Source: JAKPUX01 sp964436305
Lineage (GTDB): Bacteria > Zhuqueibacterota > Zhuqueibacteria > Residuimicrobiales > Residuimicrobiaceae
Length of the DNA stretch: 52,228 nt
Reading direction: 5' to 3'
Assembly: GCA_964436305.1 (NCBI GenBank)
Contig: CAYTCI010000023.1
Span: 1-52,228 of the forward strand
The notes under the pieces: model-generated
Databases searched by the model: none
Told to the model about the DNA's origin: nothing
What the model saw: the letters and a program-made list of their open reading frames with translations, nothing else
Shown here: in pieces, positions 39,959-46,360 of the stretch
Layout of the letters: each line of letters begins with the position of its first letter
Position numbering within the stretch: the first letter of the stretch is position 1
Made by a program: the position numbers and the translations under genes

Positions 39959-42178
39959 ATGAAGCGCTGTGCAGCCCTTGCCCTTTGCGCCCTCTTGACC
40001 CAGTCGGGCTCCCTGGCCCTCCACGCCCAGGAGGTTCCCGCCGCCGCGGCCGCCGATTCGGCCGCCGGAGCACCCGCCGCCCTCACCCTGCAAAAGGAGG
40101 CCGCCACGACTGCCGCGGTGGTCGCTTACCAGGGTTTTCTCACCGACAATAACGGTAATCCGGTCACCGGCACCCTGCCGGCGCAGATCAGCATCTGGTC
40201 GGAGGCGCTCCTCGGGACCAAGCTCTGGCAGGAGGATCTCAATCTCGATGTCTATCAGGGCTATTTCACCGCCGAACTCGGACGCACCATCGAGCTGCCG
40301 CGCACGGTCTTCGAAGGGGCGGCGCGCTGGATCCAGCTGGCCCTCAATGGCGAGACCCTGACCCCGCGCAAGGAGCTGCTCAACGTTCCCTTCAGCCTCT
40401 ATGCCGCCAATGCCGGCGCCCTCGGCCAGGTCGCTGCGGACCAGTTCTACACCAGGGGCCAGGCCAATGAGGCTGCCAACAACCAGATCGACGCCGCCAA
40501 ACTCGGCGGGAAAAAGGCCGCCGACTTTTACGACCGCTTCCAGCTCGACGCCGGCTATGTGCCCCGCGGCGGCGCCAACAGCGTCACCGGCGAGATGATC
40601 GTCGACGGCTCGGTTCAGCGGGCCGATATCGGCTTTGCCCTTGGCAGCGGCACCATCACCGCGGTCACGCCCGGCAGCGGCCTTAACGGCGGCGGCACCA
40701 GCGGCAGCGTGGCGCTCGCTCTCGCGCCGGAGTATACCAACGGCCAGGCCTACGACACCCGCTTCGTCCGCCGCGACGAGGCCAGCTCGGTCGGCAATGC
40801 GATGCTGCGCGATGGCAGCGTCACTTCCGCCAAGATCGCGGACAATTCGATCCAGGTCTCAGACCTGGGCTTTCCGGTCGGCACCATCACCACGGTCACG
40901 GCGGGCGCCGGCCTTACCGGCGGCGGCACCAGCGGACCGGTCACCCTCGGCCTGAACAGCAACTATCAGAATGGCACGGCGTTCGACAACCGCTTCGTCC
41001 GCAAGGGAGAGGAGACCGCCATCACCAGCGCGATGATCAAGGATGGCGAGATCACCGGCGCCGACGTCAAGAACAACTCGCTCACCCAGGAGGATCTCGC
41101 CTTCAACATCGGTGACATCACCGCGGTACAGGCTACCAATGGCATCGCCGGCGGCGGACTGGTCGGCGATGTGACCGTGCAGCTCGAGCCGGCCTACCGC
41201 GATGGCTCCGCCTACGACACCCGCTTTGTCCAGAAGGGCCAGCTCGGCGTCGTCACCGGCGGCATGATCCTTGACGGGACCATCGAGCCGCGCGACCTCT
41301 CCTTTCCGGCGGGCGATATCACCAGCGTCGCCGGCATGAGCGGGATCACCACGACCACTCCCGGCTTGAGCGGCGATGTGGTCCTCCGCCTGGATGACAA
41401 TTACCTCTCGGGGGCGGCCTACGACGGCCGTTTCTTCAATAAAAACATCATCGGCGGTGTCACCAGCCAGATGATCGCCGACCTCGGCATCCAGTCCGGC
41501 GACCTGGCGGACAATATCATCCAGCAGCGCCATTTCGGCAACACCTTCTCCCTGAGCAAGACCTATACCGGCGGACCGGTCTTCAGCGTCGCCAACCAGG
41601 CCGCCGTCAACAGCTGGGGGCTCGAGGGAAGCGGCCTGACCGGCGGGGTGCGCGGCACCAGCACGACCGGGACCGGCGTTTTGGGCGTCGGCGCGCTCTA
41701 TGGCGTCCATGCGCGCCTCGATGGGGCGACCACCGCCAACAGCTACGCCCTCTACGTCGAGGGGCGAGCGGTCTGCACCACCGGCGGCTGGGGCGACGTG
41801 GCCGAGAACCTCAAGAGCCGGGAGGCGCTCGAGGCGGGCGACGTCGTGGTGATCGATCCCTCCGGAACCCACCAGCTGATGCGCTGCAGCAGCGCCTATG
41901 ACACCCGCGCCGCCGGAATCATCTCGACCAATCCGACCCTGGTTGTCGGCACCCTGGTGAACAGCGGCGGCTATCCCCTGGCCCTGAGCGGGGTCGTGCC
42001 CTGCAAGGTGACCGCTGCCAACGGCGCCATTCGTCCCGGTGACCTGCTGACCACCTCGGATCTGGCCGGCCATGCGATGAAGGCCGCCGAGATCCGCCCG
42101 GGGACGATCGTGGGCAAGGCGCTGGAGGGGCTGGCCTCGGGCACCGGCGTCATCCAGGTGCTGGCGACGCTGCAATAG
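39959..42178 (+). CDS. Exported repeat-rich fibre-like protein
   Basis: A 739-residue protein. ATG 39959 follows GGAGG and gives a signal peptide ending ALHAQ. After a 180-residue head (VAYQGFLTDNNGNPVTGTLP, ending KELLNVPFSLYAANA), at least four tandem repeats cover about residues 231-525. They start at nucleotides 40649, 40880, 41111 and 41312, giving unit lengths 77, 77, 67 and about 73 residues. Each runs from [GI]DIT-like through GGGTSG, a V.L.L strand, AYD.RFVRK and I.DG.I. The C-terminal domain (YVEGRAVCTTGGWGDVAENL, then GDVVVIDPSG and RPGDLLTTSDLAGHAM) resembles the tail-fibre-like domain seen on many large exported proteins of environmental bacteria. The protein is likely a surface fibre; no T9SS tail of its own is seen, but the next gene supplies one. 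Confidence 0.82.
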   Translation: MKRCAALALCALLTQSGSLALHAQEVPAAAAADSAAGAPAALTLQKEAATTAAVVAYQGFLTDNNGNPVTGTLPAQISIWSEALLGTKLWQEDLNLDVYQGYFTAELGRTIELPRTVFEGAARWIQLALNGETLTPRKELLNVPFSLYAANAGALGQVAADQFYTRGQANEAANNQIDAAKLGGKKAADFYDRFQLDAGYVPRGGANSVTGEMIVDGSVQRADIGFALGSGTITAVTPGSGLNGGGTSGSVALALAPEYTNGQAYDTRFVRRDEASSVGNAMLRDGSVTSAKIADNSIQVSDLGFPVGTITTVTAGAGLTGGGTSGPVTLGLNSNYQNGTAFDNRFVRKGEETAITSAMIKDGEITGADVKNNSLTQEDLAFNIGDITAVQATNGIAGGGLVGDVTVQLEPAYRDGSAYDTRFVQKGQLGVVTGGMILDGTIEPRDLSFPAGDITSVAGMSGITTTTPGLSGDVVLRLDDNYLSGAAYDGRFFNKNIIGGVTSQMIADLGIQSGDLADNIIQQRHFGNTFSLSKTYTGGPVFSVANQAAVNSWGLEGSGLTGGVRGTSTTGTGVLGVGALYGVHARLDGATTANSYALYVEGRAVCTTGGWGDVAENLKSREALEAGDVVVIDPSGTHQLMRCSSAYDTRAAGIISTNPTLVVGTLVNSGGYPLALSGVVPCKVTAANGAIRPGDLLTTSDLAGHAMKAAEIRPGTIVGKALEGLASGTGVIQVLATLQ

Positions 42179-42268
42179 ACTCTGTCGGACCCGGTTCTCG
42201 GGTCAATCCGGCGCCCGACTCTAGCGCTGACCCGGCCACAGGCCCGGAAAGAAAACCGAAGGAGAACG

Positions 42269-42775
42269 ATGAAATTCCCGAACCATTTGATCATCCTGCT
42301 GGCGCTGCCTCTGCAACTGCACACCGGCTCCTACACTTTAAAACGCAGCGGTTTTGTCAGCGCCGGCGGAGCGGTGGCCTCCTCGCGCTACGTCGCGGCT
42401 ACCGCCCTGGGGCAGCCGGCCTTCAGCGGCATGGAGAGCCCGGGATTCAGTGTCGGTCCGGTGACCGCGGTCGCGCTGCCACCGGGCCAGCTGCCCACCT
42501 CGCTGGCGCTGGCGCAGAACTATCCCAATCCCTTCAATCAGTCGACCACCCTGAGTTGGCAATTGCCGGCAGCGGCCGAGGTCCGTATTGCCCTCTATTC
42601 CCTGCGCGGGGAGGAGGTGGCGCTGCTCTATTCCGGCCGCCAGTCCGCCGGTCTCTACCAGCTGCGCTGGTCTGGTGACGACGGCGCCGGTCGCCCGCTG
42701 CCGAGCGGCCTTTACTTTGTCCATTTGACCGCCGGTGGCCGCCATCAGGTCATCAAGGTTACGCTGGTCCGATGA
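42269..42775 (+). CDS. Short secreted protein with T9SS type A sorting domain
   Basis: A 168-residue protein with a signal peptide (NHLIILLALPLQLHTG). A short beta module (VSAGGAVASSRYVAATALGQ, ending FSVGPV) is followed immediately by the T9SS sorting domain from LALAQNYPNPFNQSTTLSW to HQVIKVTLVR. Most T9SS cargos carry this domain behind a large functional region; here there is hardly any, so the protein may be an anchor or adaptor for a partner such as the repeat-rich protein encoded just upstream. That is inference. Its stop codon overlaps ATG 42772 of the next frame, and GGAG sits before its own start. Confidence 0.82.
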   Translation: MKFPNHLIILLALPLQLHTGSYTLKRSGFVSAGGAVASSRYVAATALGQPAFSGMESPGFSVGPVTAVALPPGQLPTSLALAQNYPNPFNQSTTLSWQLPAAAEVRIALYSLRGEEVALLYSGRQSAGLYQLRWSGDDGAGRPLPSGLYFVHLTAGGRHQVIKVTLVR

Positions 42776-42786
42776 AGGGAGAAGGT

Positions 42787-43407
42787 ATGCTGGTGGAGAC
42801 CCTGGTCACCGGGCCGCTCGAGGAGAACTGTTACCTCGCCATCGATGCGGCCAGCCGTGAGGCGGTGATCGTCGATCCGGGCGAGGATGCCAGCGAAATT
42901 CTTGCCATGATTGCCGTCAGGGGGCTGACCCTCCGGCATATTCTGCTGACCCATGCCCACTTTGACCACATCGGCGCGGTGGCGGCGGTGCAGCGGGCCA
43001 CGGCGGCGCCGGTCTCGCTGCACCAGGCGGAATCTGCCAATCTCGAACGGGCGGCGCTGCAGGCCGCCTACTTTGGCTTCCCGCCACCGGAGCCCCTTGC
43101 CGTCGCCACCTGGCTGGAGGGTGGAGAGGTGCTGACCTTTGGCGCTTTGCAGCTGCAGGTGCTTTTCACGCCCGGCCATTCGCCGGGTGGCTGTTGTTAC
43201 TACGGCGACGGCCGGCTCTTCTCGGGGGATCTCCTCTTCCGCCAATCCATCGGCCGCAGCGATCTGCCCGGCGGTGATGCGGCGCAACTGATTCATTCCA
43301 TTCGCACGCTCCTCTTCCCTTTGCCGGATGAGACGGTGGTCCATCCCGGCCATGGGGAATCCACTACCCTCGCCAGCGAGAAAAAGTTCAATCCCTTTTT
43401 GCGATAG
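42787..43407 (+). CDS. MBL-fold metallohydrolase (glyoxalase II-like)
   Basis: About 206 residues from ATG 42787, which has AAGGGAGAAGG just upstream; an ATG at 42772 overlapping the previous stop would add five residues. The metallo-beta-lactamase signature THAHFDH (HxHxDH) is clear. The remaining metal ligands are in FTPGHSPGGCCYY, LFSGDLLF (Asp) and VVHPGHGESTTL (His). Members of this YcbL/GloB-like group hydrolyse thioesters such as S-lactoylglutathione, but many have other substrates. The phosphate or thiol partner cannot be inferred. It is coupled to the short T9SS gene and is the last gene before the oxidoreductase promoter at 43513. Confidence 0.87.
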   Translation: MLVETLVTGPLEENCYLAIDAASREAVIVDPGEDASEILAMIAVRGLTLRHILLTHAHFDHIGAVAAVQRATAAPVSLHQAESANLERAALQAAYFGFPPPEPLAVATWLEGGEVLTFGALQLQVLFTPGHSPGGCCYYGDGRLFSGDLLFRQSIGRSDLPGGDAAQLIHSIRTLLFPLPDETVVHPGHGESTTLASEKKFNPFLR

Positions 43408-43422
43408 AGATCGGGTCTGCGT

Positions 43423-43461
43423 CCGGGGCGGCACGAGGGCGTGGGCCCTGGTCGGCGCGAG
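43423..43461 (-). repeat. Two adjacent dispersed-motif copies before oxidoreductase promoter
   Basis: Reading the minus strand, CTCGCGCCGACCAGGGCCC (43461-43443) is followed by CTCGTGCCGCCCCGG (43437-43423). They lie about 50 bases upstream of the -35 box at 43513 and match the intergenic motif found elsewhere in the window. Confidence 0.55.
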
Positions 43462-43512
43462 TGTGTTGGCCGGGCGGGCTGCGGTACGCCCCGGCCGCGC
43501 GGGAAAATCTCC

Positions 43513-43541
43513 TTGCAAGTTAGCCCAAAAATGGTTAAACT
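43513..43541 (+). promoter_or_regulatory. Sigma-70 promoter of the 2-oxoacid oxidoreductase operon
   Basis: TTGCAA (43513-43518), a 17-base spacer and TAAACT (43536-43541) lie 68 bases before ATG 43609. The -10 box equals that of tRNA-His. Confidence 0.6.
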
Positions 43542-43608
43542 GAGGCGCGAAAATGGGCGCCGCAGCGGGCCCGGCCTGCCGCCGCGCGGATCAAAACATG
43601 GAGGTACT

Positions 43609-43863
43609 ATGGCGGAACCCATCGGACTCGAACACGCCGTCGTCGTGGTTCGTGAAGATGAGTGCAAGGGCTGCGGCCTCTGCATCGAAGCCTGTCCCGA
43701 GGGAGTCTTGTTCGAAGAAAAACACCTGAACCACCTGGGTTACCACCCGACCGCCTACCAGGGCGAGGGCTGCACCGGCTGCAGCATCTGTTTCTATCAG
43801 TGCCCCGAGCCGGGCGCCATCACCGTCTATAAGAAGGGGTATGTCGGCGAGGAGGTGAAGTGA
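43609..43863 (+). CDS. 2-oxoacid:ferredoxin oxidoreductase delta subunit (2[4Fe-4S] ferredoxin)
   Basis: An 84-residue ferredoxin-type subunit starting at ATG 43609 behind GGAGG. Two cluster motifs are present: CKGCGLCIEACP (CxxCxxCxxxCP) and CTGCSICFYQCP. Such small subunits pass electrons between the TPP-bound reaction centre and external ferredoxin in the KorD/VorD-type complexes. The alpha subunit gene starts one base after the stop. The first gene of the operon is thus the electron-transfer part, a common order in these systems. Confidence 0.9.
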   Translation: MAEPIGLEHAVVVVREDECKGCGLCIEACPEGVLFEEKHLNHLGYHPTAYQGEGCTGCSICFYQCPEPGAITVYKKGYVGEEVK

Positions 43864-43864
43864 C

Positions 43865-44914
43865 ATGGCCAAACAACTGATCAAGGGGAACGAAGCGGTA
43901 GTCAAGGGGGCGATACTCGCCGGCTGCCGTTTTTATTTTGGCTATCCCATCACCCCCGCCTCCGAGGTAGCCGAGGCGGCGGCTTATTACATGCCCAAAG
44001 TGGGCGGCACTTTCATCCAGGCCGAGAGCGAAGTGGCAGCGATCAACATGGTCTACGGTGCGGCCTCGGCCAATGTCCGGGTCATGACGGCCTCCTCCTC
44101 GCCTGGCATCAGCCTCAAGATGGAGGGGCTCTCCTATTGCGCCGGGGCGGAGCTGCCTTTCGTCCTGGTCGATGTCATGCGCGCCGGCCCGGGCCTCGGC
44201 AATATCGCGCCGGAGCAGGGCGACTATAACCAGATCATCAAGGGCGGCGGTCATGGCAACTACAAGGTGATCGCCCTGGCGCCGAACAGCGCCCAGGAGA
44301 TGTGCGATCTGACCATCCTCGCCTTCGACCTGGCCGACCGCTACCGGATTCCCGCGGTCCTGCTGGCCGACGGTTTCATCGGCCAGATGGAAGAGCCGGT
44401 CGAGTTTCCCGAAGCCCGGACCGTCTTGCCGGAGAAGCCCTGGGCTCTCCACGGCGATGCGGCCGATGAGCATCGTCTTATCACCTCCATCAACCTCGAG
44501 CCGGAACTGCTCGAGCAGCACAACATCCATCTGCAGAACAAGTACGCTGAGATCACCCGCGACGAAACCCGCTTCGAGGAGTATCACACCGAGGATGCGG
44601 AACTCATCGTCATCGCTTATGGTGTGGTCTCACGCATCGTTCAGACCGCGGTCGACGATCTGCGGGCGGCGGGCAAAAAGGTGGGCATGCTCCGTCCCAT
44701 CAGCCTCTGGCCCTTCCCGGGCGCCCACATCGCCGAACTCGGCGACCGGACGAAACAGTTCCTGGTCGTCGAGCTTTCCAACGGACAGATGGTGGATGAC
44801 GTGCGCCTGGCTTTGAATGGCAAGCGGCCAGTCCATCTCCACAACCGGATGGGCGGCATGGTTCCCTCCCCCGAGGAGGTCCAGGCCAGGGTGTTGAACC
44901 TACTGGAGGCATGA
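43865..44914 (+). CDS. vorB: 2-oxoacid:ferredoxin oxidoreductase alpha subunit (VorB/KorA-like)
   Basis: A 349-residue alpha subunit. It has the pyrimidine-binding TPP region (GYPITPASEVAEAAAYYM with IQAESEVAAINMVYGAAS), and the segment TASSSPGISLKMEGLSYCAG, typical of this family. The C-terminal domain II/III part begins with IVIAYGVVSRI, followed by LRPISLWPFP. It resembles the VorB-annotated group (3-methyl-2-oxobutanoate) and the 2-oxoglutarate KorA group; the sequence alone does not fix the substrate, which may be 2-oxoglutarate or a branched-chain oxoacid. The complex oxidatively decarboxylates a 2-oxoacid to acyl-CoA, or runs in reverse for carbon fixation. GGAGG precedes ATG 43865, and the next subunit starts four bases after its stop. 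Confidence 0.9.
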   Translation: MAKQLIKGNEAVVKGAILAGCRFYFGYPITPASEVAEAAAYYMPKVGGTFIQAESEVAAINMVYGAASANVRVMTASSSPGISLKMEGLSYCAGAELPFVLVDVMRAGPGLGNIAPEQGDYNQIIKGGGHGNYKVIALAPNSAQEMCDLTILAFDLADRYRIPAVLLADGFIGQMEEPVEFPEARTVLPEKPWALHGDAADEHRLITSINLEPELLEQHNIHLQNKYAEITRDETRFEEYHTEDAELIVIAYGVVSRIVQTAVDDLRAAGKKVGMLRPISLWPFPGAHIAELGDRTKQFLVVELSNGQMVDDVRLALNGKRPVHLHNRMGGMVPSPEEVQARVLNLLEA

Positions 44915-44917
44915 GCG

Positions 44918-46351
44918 ATGGCTGAAAAAGTTCTCAGAAAATCGGCAAGTTTTTTCGATACCTACGATCGCAATCCCAGCCCGAACAAGGAGGTCACCCA
45001 CTATTGTCCCGGCTGCGGTCACGGGGTGTTGCACAAGCTGGTCGCCGAGGCGATCGATGATTTCAATATTCGTGAGCGTACGATCTTTTGCAGTCCGGTG
45101 GGTTGCAGCGTCTTTGCCTATTACTACTTCCGCACCGGCAACATCCAGTGCGCCCACGGCCGGGCGCCGGCGGCGGCGACCGGGATCAAGCGGACCCATC
45201 CGGAGTGTATCGTCATCAGCTATCAGGGCGATGGCGATCTGGCGGCGATCGGCACCGCCGAGATCATCCAGGCGGCCAATCGCGGCGAGAATCTCACTGT
45301 CTTTTTTGTCAACAACGCCATCTATGGCATGACCGGCGGCCAGCTCGCCCCGACCACCCTGGTCGGCCAGAAGACGACCACCTCACCCTACGGCCGCAAT
45401 CCCGGCAACGAAGGTTATCCGATCAAGGTGGCCGAGATGATTTCGACGCTCGAGGCGCCGGTTTATGTCGAGCGGGTGGCGCTCACCGATGCCAAGAACA
45501 CCGCCCGGGTGCGCCGTGCGGTGCGCAAGGGGCTGCAGAATCAGATCGAGAACCGGGGGTTCTCGTTGATCGAGGTGCTTTCGGTCTGCCCTTCGGGGTG
45601 GAAGATGACTCCGGTGCAGGCCAAGCAGTGGCTAAGCGACTATATGATCAAGCAGTTCCCGCTCGGGGTCTACCGCGACCGTACCGAGGAGGTGCCGGCG
45701 CGTGAGGGGACGCGGCATGTGTTTCACGTCAACGGCATTCGCGAAGCCCTCGATCTGCCGGTCACCCACGATACGACGATCAAGACGGAGCTGCCGGCGG
45801 CAGAATTCCGCGATCCGCGCATCAAGCTGGCCGGTTTCGGCGGGCAGGGGGTGCTGATGCTCGGACTGATGCTGGCCGAGGCGGGGATGCACGCCGGCTA
45901 CAACGTCTCCTGGATCCCCTCGTATGGCCCGGAGATGCGCGGCGGCACAGCCAACTGCCATGTCAACCTCTCGCAACGCCGCATCGGTTCGCCAACCGTC
46001 TCACGGCCGACCCTGCTGGTGGCGATGAACCTGCCCTCTCTCGAAAAGTTCGAGAGTGAGGTGGTGCCCGGCGGCCTGATCATCTACGATACCGCCATGA
46101 TCAGCCGGCCGCCGCAGCGCGCGGACGTCACCGCGGTGGGCATCCCCGCCTCGACGATCGCCGATGAACTGGGCAACACCCGCGGGGCCAACATGGTAAT
46201 CCTCGGCGCCTATATCGCCCTCTCCGGGATCCTGCCCAAGGAGGCCATTTTCGCGGCGATGCCGACGCTGATCAAACGGCAGAACCTCATACCGCTTAAC
46301 AAGCTGGCGGTCGAAAAGGGCATGGAATTTGTTCGTAATCTGCGGGGTTAA
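44918..46351 (+). CDS. 2-oxoacid:ferredoxin oxidoreductase beta-gamma fusion
   Basis: A 477-residue fusion. Residues about 1-290 are the TPP-binding beta subunit: HYCPGCGHGVLHKL, the ThDP motif GDGDLAAIGTAEIIQAANRG and VNNAIYGMTGGQLAPTT. A linker of about 30 residues (near 275-305) leads to the gamma-type domain at about 306-477: IKLAGFGGQGVLMLGLMLAE, SYGPEMRGGTANCHVNLSQR and VGIPASTIADELGNTRGANM. In most genomes gamma and beta are separate proteins; here they form one chain, so the operon has three genes (delta, alpha, beta-gamma). GGAGG precedes ATG 44918. The radical SAM gene follows after nine bases. Confidence 0.9.
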   Translation: MAEKVLRKSASFFDTYDRNPSPNKEVTHYCPGCGHGVLHKLVAEAIDDFNIRERTIFCSPVGCSVFAYYYFRTGNIQCAHGRAPAAATGIKRTHPECIVISYQGDGDLAAIGTAEIIQAANRGENLTVFFVNNAIYGMTGGQLAPTTLVGQKTTTSPYGRNPGNEGYPIKVAEMISTLEAPVYVERVALTDAKNTARVRRAVRKGLQNQIENRGFSLIEVLSVCPSGWKMTPVQAKQWLSDYMIKQFPLGVYRDRTEEVPAREGTRHVFHVNGIREALDLPVTHDTTIKTELPAAEFRDPRIKLAGFGGQGVLMLGLMLAEAGMHAGYNVSWIPSYGPEMRGGTANCHVNLSQRRIGSPTVSRPTLLVAMNLPSLEKFESEVVPGGLIIYDTAMISRPPQRADVTAVGIPASTIADELGNTRGANMVILGAYIALSGILPKEAIFAAMPTLIKRQNLIPLNKLAVEKGMEFVRNLRG

Positions 46352-46360
46352 AACAAGCGC

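Noticed and set aside
39959..42178. Prophage tail-fibre gene
   Set aside because: No other phage genes, integrase or attachment site in the window; the protein has a bacterial signal peptide.
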